From: Burkholderia stagnalis
GTDB taxonomy: Bacteria; Pseudomonadota; Gammaproteobacteria; Burkholderiales; Burkholderiaceae
Length of the DNA stretch: 64,000 nt
Assembly: GCF_902830275.1 (NCBI RefSeq)
Contig: NZ_CADESW010000004.1
Location: forward strand, 1 to 64,000
Direction: 5' to 3'
The position numbers were made by a program, and so were the translations under genes. Numbering within the stretch: the first letter of the stretch is position 1; the number at the start of each line of letters is the position of its first letter. Positions 27,501 to 36,112 of the stretch are shown here, piece after piece. Below the pieces are notes generated by a model. That model was not told the origin of the DNA, did no database searches, and worked only from the letters and a program-made list of their open reading frames with translations.

Positions 27501-28209
27501 GCTGGCGCGCGCGGTATTTCTTCAGCAGGTCGACGAAGCCTTTCCACTCCGCCTCGTCGAGCGCGCGATTGCCTTCGTGCGTCGTGTAGCGGCCGGCGGT
27601 GTCGATCAGCACCGCGTCGTTCGTGAACCACCAGTCGCAATGCCGCGTGCCGCCCACGCCACGGATCGCCGCGCGGCCGAACTGCTCGGCGAGCGGGAAG
27701 CTGAGCCCCGAATTGACGAGCGCCGTCGTCTTGCCCGAGCCCGGCGCGCCGATGAACACATACCACGGCAACTGGTACAGGTACTGCCGCGACAGCCGCT
27801 CGAGCCAGCGCGACAGCCCCTTGCGCACGCCGTCGGCCTGGCCGAAGCGGACCTTCTTCAGCAGCGTCGCGGCCTCGTCGAAGCGGCTGCGCAATTCGTC
27901 GAGCTGCGCCTTCGCCGCATCGTCGGGCCCGGCGGCCGTGCGCGGCGCGGCTTCGCGCAACTGGTTCAGCAGTTGCGCGTTCAGCCGGCCGGCCCGCCAG
28001 CCGCGCCACGCGACTCGCGCGCCCCAGGCGGCGAACAGCGCGACGATCGTCAGCGCGCGCGCCCAGCCGCTTTCGAGCGGGCGGAACTCGGCGAACGCGA
28101 CCAGCGGCCCCGCGAGCCACACGAAGCAGGCGAGCACGGCCAGCCCCGCGAAGGTCCAGATCTCGCGGGACGGCAACGGGCGGACGAAGCGCATCACGGC
28201 CTGGTTCAT
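24577..28209 (-). CDS. tssM: T6SS membrane-complex protein TssM (IcmF)
   Basis: 1210 residues from MNQAVMRFVRPLPSREIW; the ATG overlaps the tssL stop as ATGA. Two N-terminal membrane helices lie at about 18-40 and 50-67. The cytoplasmic NTPase domain has an intact Walker A, GAPGSGKT at 154-161, and DTAGRY. A third membrane helix is near residues 480-500 (IGGYAALAFLCIAMLVAW). The large periplasmic part that contacts TssJ follows and ends with the conserved VgrG-like beta region (GPWALHRLFDRAGVSAGRG, FRLAQMESFACP). TssM spans the envelope with TssL and TssJ. The length is normal. Confidence 0.95.
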   Translation of the reverse strand: MNQAVMRFVRPLPSREIWTFAGLAVLACFVWLAGPLVAFAEFRPLESGWARALTIVALFAAWGARVAWRGWRAGRLNAQLLNQLREAAPRTAAGPDDAAKAQLDELRSRFDEAATLLKKVRFGQADGVRKGLSRWLERLSRQYLYQLPWYVFIGAPGSGKTTALVNSGLSFPLAEQFGRAAIRGVGGTRHCDWWFTNDAVLIDTAGRYTTHEGNRALDEAEWKGFVDLLKKYRARQPLNGAMLTISVADLLGASEAERTQHAMVLRKRLLELRAQLGIRFPVYLLVTKADLLAGFAEYFGGFGRAECAQVWGFTFPLAQSEASGFDLRAAFDREYALLHRRLNDALPELLASQTDARQREMSYLLPQQIADLQDLLGQFVAEVFSVSSFEPMPMLRGVYLTSGTQEGTAFDRVMSGIKRFLKIEGVPPTAQTGATGRSFFLKSLLQDHIFREAALAGSNLRWHQRRRVLQIGGYAALAFLCIAMLVAWLKSYSNNRAYLDQVAARVPAVDAQIGGATFAGAADVARLLPVLDALGGLANAGGVDLAHPPLAYRWGLFQGEKIDEAVDAVYRRALDDVLLPIAASRMEAALRDARPDDSEYAYAALKAYLMLYDSAHYDPAFVQAVVDLEMERALPADFSAAQRTALRAHLAALFGSRVVVSPFAMNERLVADVRERLRQAPFSQRLYRQLARTLRADAASYDFSVARAVGPDASLVFRRQSGKPLAEGVPGLYTRNGYRDVFAPRVAGAVDAYGREEVWVLNLGASEIPGASEAAAWVRDIRQLYLNDYLKTWDDYLADLRLQRTATLAQSIQVARALSSADSPLTRLMVALARDTALGDAPGGARNLASRAQDKVDAARSSLAQIFAGQPGGETGAAAAAPASPEQVVDGHFAALRAFAPGSGDQAASFDAVLKAIDALYTYLMATDDALRSGAQPPPSDAPARLRAQAGRLPTPFREVLDELSNVANGSVATVEQRNVTLRAGTNVGDFCRQAIDGRYPFARGASRDVAPADFAQLFAPGGLMDDFFQKNLQPIVDTTSHPWRFANRNADADPAAAAMLVSFEKAAVIRDAYFPGGARAAQLRVQIQPLEMDPSISEMVLDVDGQIVRYAHGPLVPSAVQWPGPRGSNQVRLQTTGQAGAADGFTTDGPWALHRLFDRAGVSAGRGAEQMVARFSVDGKPIVLLVSTGSVRNPFRLAQMESFACPPKP

Positions 28210-29546
28210 GGTCGGCGAACCTCCTGCGCGGCTGCCGCGGCTGCCGCGGCGTCGCCGCCGGGCGCGGGCATCAGCGTGATCTCGACGCGGCGGTTGCGCG
28301 CGCGGTTCGCGGGCGTATCGTTCGGCACGACCGGATCGAGCGTGCCGCGCCCCTCCGCCGCGAGCCGCTCCGGGCGGTCGAGCCGCGCCGCGAGCAGGCC
28401 GCGCACCGCTTCCGCGCGCTCGCGCGACAGGTCCCAGTTCGACGCGAAGCGGGCCGTGTGCACCGGCGTGTCGTCGGTGAAGCCGCTCACGCGGACGTTG
28501 CCGGGCACCTTGTTCAGCGCGTCCGCGACCCGCGCCAGCACCGGCGCGTAGCGGTCGATCACCGACGTCGAGCCCGACTGGAACAGGCCGTCGCCGCGCA
28601 GCACGATCACGCTGCGGTCCGCGTCGTCGCGCACCGACACGAGCCCCGCCGCGATCTCCGGCTCGAGGAACTTCGCGATGCGCGGCGCGGGCGCGGGGCG
28701 CGGCGCCGGTTGCGCGGGCTGCAGCTTCGGCAGGTGCAGCGCGTCGATCGACGCGAACAGCCGGTCGGAATGCCCGGCGAGCGCGATCCGCAGGCCCGCG
28801 AACACGCCGAAGCCGACCAGCAGCGCGAGCGCCGCGCACACCCACAGCGGCACCGTGAAGCGCCGCGTGACGTCGCGCGTGACGACGTCGCGCCAGTGCG
28901 GCGACAGCGCCGCATCGAATTCGCCGCGCACCGAGCGGATCGTCTGCGCGAGCTGGCGCCGCAGCGCGTCGAGCTGCGCATGGCCGTTGTCGAGCACGCG
29001 ATAGCGGCCTTCGAAGCCGAGCGCGAGGCAGAAGTACAGCAGCTCCAGCAGGTCGAGGTGCTGGCGCGGCTGCTGCGACAGCCGCTCGAGCAGATGGAAG
29101 AACTTCTCGCCGCCCCAGGTCTCGTTGTGGAACGACACGAGCAGGCTGTGCGACGACCACACGCTGCCGCCCCATGGCGTGAGCGCGGCGGCCTCGTCGA
29201 GCGCCGTGCACAGGCAGTAGCGCGCGCCGATGATCGCCTCGGACGCGACGCCCGCCTCCTGCGCGCGCGCCTCGAACTGGCGGATCTCGACGACGAGATG
29301 CTCGCGCAGCCACGCCGGGTTCGGGTGATGGACGGTCGAGCGGATCTGCGGCACGAGGTTGAGCAGCGGGTTCGCGGCGGCGACGAGCGGGTTCGAGCCG
29401 CTCGCCGCCCAGCGGCCGGGCCGCGGCTGCGGCTGGGTCGTGGCGGGCCCGGCCGCGCCCGCCGTGGCCGCCGCGTGCATGCCGCCGGGGTTCGGCGGCA
29501 CGAAGCCGCCCGCGCCGCCGGAAATCGAATCGGGAGAGGTATTCAT
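28206..29546 (-). CDS. tssL: T6SS membrane protein TssL with C-terminal OmpA domain
   Basis: 446 residues. Residues about 40-230 are the DotU/TssL cytoplasmic domain (NPLLNLVPQIRS, ARYCLCTALDEAA, WGGEKFFHLLERLSQQPRQHLDLLELLYFCLALGFEGRYRV). One membrane helix lies at about 262-284 (VPLWVCAALALLVGFGVFAGL). The periplasmic C-terminus is an OmpA-like peptidoglycan-binding domain (VRVSGFTDDTPVHTARFASNWDLSRERAEAVRGLL, NRARNRRVEITLMP). This is the extended TssL type, which anchors the complex to the cell wall itself and removes the need for a separate TagL. It is coupled to tssM by a 4-bp overlap. Confidence 0.95.
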   Translation of the reverse strand: MNTSPDSISGGAGGFVPPNPGGMHAAATAGAAGPATTQPQPRPGRWAASGSNPLVAAANPLLNLVPQIRSTVHHPNPAWLREHLVVEIRQFEARAQEAGVASEAIIGARYCLCTALDEAAALTPWGGSVWSSHSLLVSFHNETWGGEKFFHLLERLSQQPRQHLDLLELLYFCLALGFEGRYRVLDNGHAQLDALRRQLAQTIRSVRGEFDAALSPHWRDVVTRDVTRRFTVPLWVCAALALLVGFGVFAGLRIALAGHSDRLFASIDALHLPKLQPAQPAPRPAPAPRIAKFLEPEIAAGLVSVRDDADRSVIVLRGDGLFQSGSTSVIDRYAPVLARVADALNKVPGNVRVSGFTDDTPVHTARFASNWDLSRERAEAVRGLLAARLDRPERLAAEGRGTLDPVVPNDTPANRARNRRVEITLMPAPGGDAAAAAAAAQEVRRP

Positions 29547-29561
29547 CGCGCGCGCCCGCCG

Positions 29562-30932
29562 CTATCCGCGGATCGCCCAGAACTCCATCGAGAGTCCCGG
29601 GAATTCGCCGGCCAGATGCAGCGCGAGACCGCCGGAGCGCGCGAGCTGCTTCCACAGCTCGCCGCCCTTGTCGAGCTCGAAGTACGCGTGGCCCGCGTGA
29701 TACGGAATCTGCCGTGGCGCGACCGGCAACTGGCGCAGCGCGATGCCCGGCAGTTGCAGTTGCACGAGATCGCGGATGCGTTCGACCGGCCCGAGCTTCG
29801 CCTGCGCGGGGAACCGCTGGCGCAGGCTGTCGGCCGGCACGTCGGCGCGCACCGCGAGCACGAAGCCCGCCGTGTCGCGCAGCGACGGATCGGCGAGCGT
29901 CGCGACCCGCATCCCGTTGCCGGCGTCGCGCAGCTCGATCTGGATCGCGTTCTGTTCGAGCACCGTCGACAGCGAGCGGCGCAGCTCGGCCATCAGTTCG
30001 CCGAAACTCGCGCGCAGGTCGTCGTGCCGATAGATCGCGAGCGCCTGCGGGCGCCGGCCCGCCGCGGTGAACGTGCTCAGGTCGCACGCGAGCTTCAGCC
30101 AGTCGCGGAACAGCGCCTCCGGGTGCGTGGCGACGTCCTGCTGCGCATGCCAGGTGAGCGCCAGGTAGCGGTTGACGAGTTGCAGCAGCAGGAAATCCGC
30201 GACCTCCGACACGCCGCCGCGCCCCGGCTCCGACAGGCGCGCCGCGAGCGCCTCGCTGCGCTGCACGAGCAGCCCGTGCAGCTCGCGCGCGTGCCGCAGC
30301 AGCACCGGATCGCGCTGCGCGACGAGCCGCGGCGGGATATAGCCGTCGTCGACGAGCAGCCGCCCGTCGGTGCGGCGCTCGACGATCCGCGCGACGCCGA
30401 GCGCGTGCCAGTCGCCCGTCAGTTCCGCGTCGAGCATCAGCCGCACGTTGAGGCGGCCGGTCTGCAGCAGCGCGGGGCCGAGCGCGACCGCGTTGGCGTC
30501 GGCGATCTCGTGTTCGCGCACGACGTAGCGCGCGACGTCCGCGTCGCCGTCGCCGCCGAACGACACCTCCTCCGCGCCGCCGCGCCAGTGCGGCAGCGCG
30601 AGCACGACGAGCGCGTCCTTAGCGTCGGCGGGCACGTCGAACGGCACCGGCAATGCATCCGGATGCGACAGCTCGAACGGCGTGCCGTCGCGCATCACGC
30701 CCGACGCGGCGCGCAGCGCGACCTTGCCGAGCGCGAGCAGTTCGCGGTCGAGCGCCAGCGCGTCGAATCCCCACCAGCACCCTTGCAGCGGCAGGCAGCG
30801 CAGCGCGACGTACTGTTCCCAGTGCCGTTCGAGCTGCTGGAAATGCTGCGGCCGCAGGAACATGCCTTCGGTCCACACCACGCGCTGACGCAGGGCCGCG
30901 ACGGGCGTCGCGGACAACGACGGTTCGTTCAT
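29562..30932 (-). CDS. tssK: T6SS baseplate-membrane connector TssK
   Basis: 456 residues from MNEPSLSATPVAALRQRVVWTEGMFLRPQHFQQLERHWEQ, the diagnostic start of TssK (ImpJ/VasE). Other conserved parts are GCWWGFDALALDRELLALGKVAL, LLLQLVNRYLALTWHAQQ, HPEALFRDWLKLACDLSTFT and, near the end, IPYHAGHAYFELDKGGELWKQLARSGGLALHLAGEFPGL. TssK links TssFG wedges to TssL and TssM. Its ATG overlaps the tssJ stop as ATGA and it ends 15 bp before tssL. Confidence 0.95.
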   Translation of the reverse strand: MNEPSLSATPVAALRQRVVWTEGMFLRPQHFQQLERHWEQYVALRCLPLQGCWWGFDALALDRELLALGKVALRAASGVMRDGTPFELSHPDALPVPFDVPADAKDALVVLALPHWRGGAEEVSFGGDGDADVARYVVREHEIADANAVALGPALLQTGRLNVRLMLDAELTGDWHALGVARIVERRTDGRLLVDDGYIPPRLVAQRDPVLLRHARELHGLLVQRSEALAARLSEPGRGGVSEVADFLLLQLVNRYLALTWHAQQDVATHPEALFRDWLKLACDLSTFTAAGRRPQALAIYRHDDLRASFGELMAELRRSLSTVLEQNAIQIELRDAGNGMRVATLADPSLRDTAGFVLAVRADVPADSLRQRFPAQAKLGPVERIRDLVQLQLPGIALRQLPVAPRQIPYHAGHAYFELDKGGELWKQLARSGGLALHLAGEFPGLSMEFWAIRG

Positions 30933-31447
30933 GGGCGCCCCCGCGCATCGCCGTCGAGCCCGAGGCCGCCGTTGCGCACCGCAATCGACAGCTTCAGCTC
31001 GCCCGGCGACGTCTGCCAGAACTTGTAGACATTGAGCTGCTTCGCGCGCGGCAGCGGCACCGTGAGCCGCCAGCGATTCTTCTCGAGCACGCGGTATTCG
31101 GCGACGACGCCGAGCGCGCCCGCATCGACGTGGCCGCGATAGTGCAGCGTGCGCGCATCGCCGGGCCGCAGGATGATCCGGTCGACGCCGAGCAGGTCCG
31201 CGCCGAGCACGCTCTCCGGCTTGTCCTGCAGCGAGAAGAAGTCGGCGCTCTCGAATGCCGCGGCGGACTTGAGCTGGAACACCTTCAGCACGATCGGCGA
31301 CGGCTTGCGGTTCAGGTCCGGGTTGACGTCCGGCGCGACGTCGACCGTGATCGCATACGGCACCGCGGCGGCACGCTCCGTCGCGCCGCAGCCCGGGAGC
31401 AGCAGCGCGCATCCCAGCACGATGAAACCACCGTACCGCCGTCGCAT
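30929..31447 (-). CDS. tssJ: T6SS outer-membrane lipoprotein TssJ
   Basis: 172 residues with a lipoprotein signal (MRRRYGGFIVLGCALLLPGC, lipobox LPGC, lipidated Cys20). The mature domain is the transthyretin-like SciN fold: ITVDVAPDVNPDLNRKPSPIVLKVFQLKSAAAFESADFFSL, then GVVAEYRVLEKNRWR and ELKLSIAVRNGGL. TssJ docks the TssLM complex to the outer membrane. It is the first gene of the minus-strand T6SS unit, so the promoter must lie in the AT-rich region beyond 31448. Confidence 0.93.
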   Translation of the reverse strand: MRRRYGGFIVLGCALLLPGCGATERAAAVPYAITVDVAPDVNPDLNRKPSPIVLKVFQLKSAAAFESADFFSLQDKPESVLGADLLGVDRIILRPGDARTLHYRGHVDAGALGVVAEYRVLEKNRWRLTVPLPRAKQLNVYKFWQTSPGELKLSIAVRNGGLGLDGDARGRP

Positions 31448-32042
31448 AGTCGATCCTCGCAGCGCAAACGCTCTCCCCGGTTTCCCGAAAGCGGAATCCG
31501 GATCGACCGTTGAATCAGGGACGATTATTCATTCGGTAATGATGTAACCCACCACTCCTTTCATTTATTTTTCATCCGGCAATTTATTCGCTAAAAAGCC
31601 GGGTCGAATCACGCGTCATTTACCGATCGATTGAATTGGGTAAACAGTCAATGATTCAACGAATGCCGATTTAATTTCGCCAGGGCGCGCGCCATCCCGT
31701 CGTCCGAACGGACGCAAACTGCTGCCCGCCGGCCTTGACGCCGGCGGAAGCATGGGACACGGGTGACGTGCCAAGCTGTTCATGCCGCCGGAATAAACGG
31801 CCCGCTTTTACGCACCGGAATGAGCGCTGCAAAACAACTGACGAAACCCAAAAGCACACCGAACTATAGGTCGATTTTCCGGATTCACAAGCGCATTCCG
31901 GGCGCGGCCCGCCATACATCGAGAATTAATTGTTTCAAGTTGAAACGAAACGTAACAAGCGAAGATCGTCGGATTATTGGCACTAGAATCCAACAGCATC
32001 GCACGTCACGCATCCCATTCAACCGAATTCGTCCAATCGAGC
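31448..32042. promoter_or_regulatory. Divergent T6SS promoter region, AT-rich
   Basis: The 595 bp between tssJ (minus) and the lipoprotein gene (plus) contain no convincing gene and are clearly poorer in GC than the flanks. They must hold promoters for both T6SS transcripts. Visible structure: a perfect palindrome at 31932-31946, a TTTACC...GGTAAA inverted pair at 31619-31644, and several A/T tracts near 31550-31680. AT-rich control regions in T6SS loci are commonly H-NS-type silencing targets; that is inference here. Confidence 0.6.
31932..31946. promoter_or_regulatory. Perfect 15-bp palindrome, candidate operator
   Basis: GTTTCAA-G-TTGAAAC is a perfect 7-1-7 inverted repeat 97 bp before the lipoprotein start and about 485 bp before tssJ. 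The size and symmetry fit a dimeric regulator site. It is not a terminator: the loop is a single base and there is no T run. The regulator is unknown. Confidence 0.45.
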
Positions 32043-32429
32043 ATGAAAGGCAGATCGTCGCTGGTTGTTTTCCTCGGCGTCCTGTTGCTGGGGCTGGGCG
32101 GCTGCGGCACGCCCCCGGCCCAGTCGGCCGCGCGCGCCACGCTCGACAGCGCGCGCACGGCCTACGATACCGGCGACTACGCGCGCACGATCGCGATCCT
32201 CAACCGCGCGCACGACATCGACGGCGCCGACACCGACACGCAGGTCGCCGCGCACAAGCTGCTCGCGTTCAGCTACTGCGTGACGAACCGCGTCGCGACC
32301 TGCCGCGCCGAGTTCGTGAAGATCCTCGCGCTCAATCCGCGTTTCGACCTGTCCCCCGCCGAGAAGGGGCATCCGATCTGGGGGCCCGCGTTCGAGGCGG
32401 CGCGCCGCAAGCATGCATCGTCATCCTGA
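32043..32429 (+). CDS. Small T6SS-associated lipoprotein (TPR-like)
   Basis: 128 residues with a lipoprotein signal (MKGRSSLVVFLGVLLLGLGGC, lipobox LGGC, Cys21). The mature part is helical and resembles one or two TPR hairpins: ARATLDSARTAYDTGDYARTIAILNRAHDI and HKLLAFSYCVTNRVATCRAEFVKILALNPRFDL. Divergent from tssJ and followed after 50 bp by the FHA gene, it matches the small lipoproteins sometimes annotated TssQ-family in beta-proteobacterial T6SS loci. A role in assembly at the outer membrane or in signalling to PpkA is inferred from position. Confidence 0.75.
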   Translation: MKGRSSLVVFLGVLLLGLGGCGTPPAQSAARATLDSARTAYDTGDYARTIAILNRAHDIDGADTDTQVAAHKLLAFSYCVTNRVATCRAEFVKILALNPRFDLSPAEKGHPIWGPAFEAARRKHASSS

Positions 32430-32479
32430 ACGAACCGGTTTCCCAGCGAACGCACCATCCAAATCGAGCGACGCATGAC

Positions 32480-33856
32480 ATGCAATTGATCGTGATCGAA
32501 CATGCCGGCGAACCGGTCGGCAACGGCCATTTCGACGCCGTGGTGTTTCGCCCGCCGGGCGGCACCATCGGCCGCGACAGCGACAATCACCTCGTGCTGC
32601 GCGACGACTCCCGGCAGGTTTCGCGCCTGCAGGCGCTGCTGCAGGTCGGCGACGATGCGTGCCTGCTGAAGAACCTGAGCAGCGTATCGACCATCGAGGT
32701 GAACCGCGAACCGATCGGGTATGCGCAGGAACGGCCGTTGCGGGACGGTGACATCGTCCGGATCGGCCCGTACGTGCTGCGCGCGGAACGCGAGGCGGCC
32801 GCGCGGCCGACCGTCGACATGCCGTCCGGGCCGCACGCCGACCCGAAAGGTGCCGGCAACCGGCTGTGGGGCCTGCTGCAGGACCGCTTCGCGCGCGGCA
32901 AGGCGCCTGGCGATGCCGCGCCGCGTGGCACGCGCGCTGCTGCAGACGCCGAACGGCCCGCGGGCCGCGCCAACGCGCCGCAACACGCGCCCGCGCCGCA
33001 CGACCTGCATCACCTGTCGACCGATCCGCTCGACCTGTTCGCGCAACCGTCGAGCGATGCGCCCTCGCCGGCCGACGCCGGCCACGACACCGCACGCGAT
33101 TCGGCCCCGCCCGCCTTCGCGCACGTCACGCAGGCCGACCATGCGCCCGAATGGACGCAGCACATGCGCGTGCAACCGGCATCGACGCGCCCCGACGACG
33201 ACGCATCGCGCACGGCGGATGCGCCACCCGCCGCGCACGTGCCGCAATCCGCGGCGCCCGATGAACTGTTGCGTGCATTCTTCGAAGGCGCGGGACTCGA
33301 CGCCGCCGCCGAGCCGCACGAATGGTCGGCCGAGCAGCTATTCATCGCCGGCCAGTTGCTCGCGCTGTTCGCGAACGGCACGGTGGAACTGCTGTCGTCG
33401 CGCAGCATCCTGAAGCGCGAGGTGAAGGCGCACATGACGATGCTGCTCGACCGCGAGAACAATCCGCTGAAACTGCTGCCGGACGGCGGCGCGGTGTTGC
33501 GGCAGATGTTCGGGCTGCCGCTGCCGGGCTTCATGTCGCCGCAGAGCGCGGTGAGCGATGCGTTCCAGGATCTGCACGCGCACCAGATCGGCATGGTCGC
33601 CGGCATGCGCGCTGCGCTGATGGACCTGCTCACGCGCTTCTCGCCGCAGCGCCTGCGCGAACGCGACGACGCGCCGCCGTGGTATGCGAAGCGCGTGCCG
33701 GTGCTGTACAAGGCGCGGCTGTGGGATCGCTACGCGGCGACGCATCGCGACACGGTGTTCGCGATCGAAGACGATTTCGCATCGGTGTTCGGCAAGGCGT
33801 TCCTCGCCGCCTACGACGCGGAAGTGGAAAGTTATCGCGGGCGCAGCCGGCATTGA
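32480..33856 (+). CDS. tagH: FHA-domain T6SS regulator/scaffold (TagH/Fha/ImpI)
   Basis: 458 residues from MQLIVIEHAGEPVGNG. The FHA domain covers residues about 5-105 with the phosphothreonine-binding pattern GTIGRDSDNHLVL, then SRLQALL and NLSSVSTIEVN (the usual GR, SR/N and N positions are kept). A long Pro/Ala/His-rich disordered linker runs to about 270. The C-terminal helical domain has LLRAFFEGAGLD, the conserved EQLFIAGQLLALFANGTVELLSSRSILKREVKAHMTML and ENNPLKLLPDGGAVLRQMFG, as in ImpI/VasC (type VI FHA domain). Fha binds phosphorylated partners after PpkA acts and is the usual target of TagF; all three are encoded here. Confidence 0.9.
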   Translation: MQLIVIEHAGEPVGNGHFDAVVFRPPGGTIGRDSDNHLVLRDDSRQVSRLQALLQVGDDACLLKNLSSVSTIEVNREPIGYAQERPLRDGDIVRIGPYVLRAEREAAARPTVDMPSGPHADPKGAGNRLWGLLQDRFARGKAPGDAAPRGTRAAADAERPAGRANAPQHAPAPHDLHHLSTDPLDLFAQPSSDAPSPADAGHDTARDSAPPAFAHVTQADHAPEWTQHMRVQPASTRPDDDASRTADAPPAAHVPQSAAPDELLRAFFEGAGLDAAAEPHEWSAEQLFIAGQLLALFANGTVELLSSRSILKREVKAHMTMLLDRENNPLKLLPDGGAVLRQMFGLPLPGFMSPQSAVSDAFQDLHAHQIGMVAGMRAALMDLLTRFSPQRLRERDDAPPWYAKRVPVLYKARLWDRYAATHRDTVFAIEDDFASVFGKAFLAAYDAEVESYRGRSRH

Positions 33857-33958
33857 GCGGCCGCGCGACGCATGCGCGTCCTGTCACATGCCGACGGTAT
33901 GCTGGACGTCATGCATCGACTCATGTGAATGATTGCCCCATTCAGGAGCCCATCGGAC

Positions 33959-35896
33959 ATGGCGGGAAAAAAACGAATGCATGCCGTGCTGCTCGCCGCA
34001 GCGCTCGCGACGATCATGCCCGCGAGCCATGCGGCGCCCAACACCACCGACTGGATCGCGAACACCTACGGCACGCTCGACGCGCACGTCGGCAACACCG
34101 CGCGCGCGATGTGGGTCGCGCCCGAAGGCGTGATCTATACGGCGTCGATGTGGGATGAATACGAGGGCGGCGTCGCGATCTACCAGAACCGCAAGAGCCT
34201 CGGCTCGATCGGCACGCATGCGGAATTCCAGGGCAGCGCGATCACGGGCAACGCCGCGTCGATCTTCGTCGCGCTGCAAGCCGGCAAGGGCTACGGCACC
34301 GGCGCGGTGGGACGCTACAACCGCGCCACCAGGGCGCGCGACCTGCTCATTCAGGTCAGCGCGTCGACCAACCAGCCGCGGGTGGACGTCGTCACCGGGC
34401 TCGCCACGGCAGGCGCGTTGCTCTATGCGAGCGATTTCTACGGCAACCGCGTGCGGGTCTTCACCACCGCCGGCGTATGGCAGCGGGACCTTGGCGTGTC
34501 GAGCCCCGGCGCGCTCGCCGTGGACGGCGCAGGCAACGTGTGGGTCGCGCAGAAAAGCGCGGGCACGATCGTCGGCTTCGGCCCGTCCGGCACGCCGCTG
34601 AACACGATCCGGATGCCCGCCGGGTCGCAGCCGTCGGCGCTCTATTTCGAGGCGTCGTCGCAGCAGTTGCTGGTCGGCGACGAAGGCCCCGACATGAACA
34701 TCAAGCGCTACACGGTATCGGGCACGCCGGCGCTGGCCGGCACCTTCGGCGTACGGGGCGGTTATCTCGACGCCACGACGGGCATCAAAGGCCAGGTCGG
34801 CGCGCAGCGCTTCACCCGCGTCGCCGGCATCGGCAAGGACGCGGCCGGCAACCTCTACGTGCTCAACAACCCGTGGGGCGGCAGCTGGGATCTCGGCCGC
34901 AACGGCGCCACCGACATTCACGCGTACAACAGCGCCGGCAACCTGCAGTGGACGCTGCAGTCGCTCAACTTCGAGGGCATCGCCGCGCCGGACCCGGTCA
35001 CGGACGGCGCGCTGTTCTATGGCGGCACGCACATCTACGGCGGCACCGCGGGCGGCACCTTCGTCGCGAACACCGTCGACCCGTTCACATACCCGTCGGA
35101 CCCGCGCATCGACATGAACGACGTGCAGCGCGACGAGCATTTCGGGCTGCTCACGTCGGTCGGCGCGCACCGGATTCTCGTGGCGGCCGGCCAGAACCCG
35201 CCGATCTACTACTTTTTCCATTTCAACGCGGCGAACGGCTACATCGCCATTCCGGATGCGTCGATTCCGGGGCCTGCGTTCAATACGAACCTGCGCGTCT
35301 CGAGCGGATTCAGCCTCGACAGCAAGGGGGACGTTTGGGCCGGCCTCGACAAGACCGGTTCGATCTATCACTACCCGTTGACCGGTTTCGACGCGAACGG
35401 CAAGCCGTCATGGGAGCCTGGCGTGCCGACGCCCGTTCCCGCGAGCGTCCAGCCGCTGACGCGCATCATCTACCTCGCGGACAGCGACACGATGGTGCTC
35501 GGCCAGGGCATCGTCGGCAGCAACGACTGGACTGCGATCGGCACGCGGATCGAGGTGTATCACGGCTGGCGCGCGGGCAACACCACCGCGCCCGATCCGG
35601 TGATCACGCTGCCCGCGACCGGCGCGAAGTCGATCGACGCGGCCGGCAACCATCTGTTCGTCGGCTACTGGTTCGGCGGCAACGTGCCCGCCCGGCCGAA
35701 CGTCGACGCATTCAACCTCACCACCGGCAACCTCGACGCCACGCTGGTCAACACCAGCAGCAGCACCGTGGATACCAGCAGCGCGATCGATGCGATGTAC
35801 AGCATCCGGGCCTACCGACGGTCGACGGGCGAGTACGTGGTGACGAAGAACCACGTGAAGGGCAACAGCATCAACGTTTATCGCTGGACGCCGTGA
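33959..35896 (+). CDS. Secreted NHL/beta-propeller-like protein
   Basis: 645 residues if started at 33959, ten bases after AGGAG; an ATG at 33929 lacks such a site. A signal peptide (MAGKKRMHAVLLAAALATIMPASHA) is followed by repeated blades of the NHL/SMP-30 kind: GALAVDGAGNVWVAQKSAGTIVGF, FTRVAGIGKDAAGNLYVLNN, SGFSLDSKGDVWAGLDKTGSIYHYP and KSIDAAGNHLFVGYWFGG. No catalytic motif, anchor or lipobox is seen, so it is probably periplasmic or secreted. It follows tagH by about 100 bp on the same strand. Whether it belongs to the T6SS is doubtful. Substrate unknown. Confidence 0.75.
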   Translation: MAGKKRMHAVLLAAALATIMPASHAAPNTTDWIANTYGTLDAHVGNTARAMWVAPEGVIYTASMWDEYEGGVAIYQNRKSLGSIGTHAEFQGSAITGNAASIFVALQAGKGYGTGAVGRYNRATRARDLLIQVSASTNQPRVDVVTGLATAGALLYASDFYGNRVRVFTTAGVWQRDLGVSSPGALAVDGAGNVWVAQKSAGTIVGFGPSGTPLNTIRMPAGSQPSALYFEASSQQLLVGDEGPDMNIKRYTVSGTPALAGTFGVRGGYLDATTGIKGQVGAQRFTRVAGIGKDAAGNLYVLNNPWGGSWDLGRNGATDIHAYNSAGNLQWTLQSLNFEGIAAPDPVTDGALFYGGTHIYGGTAGGTFVANTVDPFTYPSDPRIDMNDVQRDEHFGLLTSVGAHRILVAAGQNPPIYYFFHFNAANGYIAIPDASIPGPAFNTNLRVSSGFSLDSKGDVWAGLDKTGSIYHYPLTGFDANGKPSWEPGVPTPVPASVQPLTRIIYLADSDTMVLGQGIVGSNDWTAIGTRIEVYHGWRAGNTTAPDPVITLPATGAKSIDAAGNHLFVGYWFGGNVPARPNVDAFNLTTGNLDATLVNTSSSTVDTSSAIDAMYSIRAYRRSTGEYVVTKNHVKGNSINVYRWTP

Positions 35897-36110
35897 ACGA
35901 TGGGTCGAAATAGGACGTGATCGGAGAGACGCCGGAAAGCGAAGAAGACGCGGCGATGTACGAATCAGGGCGAACCAGGATCATTTGATTCGCATACGGG
36001 TTCGTCTCGTCGCGAATCCGGATCACTTTGAAGAATGCCGGCAGATCCGTTGTCGCGTGACGGTCGCTGAAGACGAGTTCTGCAGTGCGGTACCGGGCGG
36101 CCCGGTACAT
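35871..36110 (-). CDS. Small ORF resembling the C-terminus of FAD-dependent aromatic monooxygenases
   Basis: 79 codons, ATG two bases after the TAA of the oxygenase gene, with its 3' end overlapping the convergent propeller gene by 26 bp. The segment FFKVIRIRDETNPYANQM followed by ILVRPDSYIA resembles the last strand region (LVRPDxYVAW) of phenol 2-monooxygenase-like flavoproteins. The rest of such an enzyme is absent, so this is either a short gene translated with the oxygenase or the tail of a lost flavoprotein gene. The GC content is lower than the core sequence, as in the oxygenase. Tentative. Confidence 0.35.
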   Translation of the reverse strand: MYRAARYRTAELVFSDRHATTDLPAFFKVIRIRDETNPYANQMILVRPDSYIAASSSLSGVSPITSYFDPSFTASSDKR

Positions 36111-36112
36111 CG

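Noticed and set aside
24745..28551. 1268-codon plus-strand ORF opposite tssM
   Set aside because: Antisense shadow frame; tssM reading on the minus strand has full IcmF motifs.
31977..31992. TGGCAC considered as a sigma-54 -24 element
   Set aside because: The -12 GC element is missing at the required distance.
31763..32479. N-terminal extension of the FHA protein over the lipoprotein gene
   Set aside because: The lipoprotein in the other frame has a signal and lipobox; the FHA protein starts naturally at MQLIVIEH.
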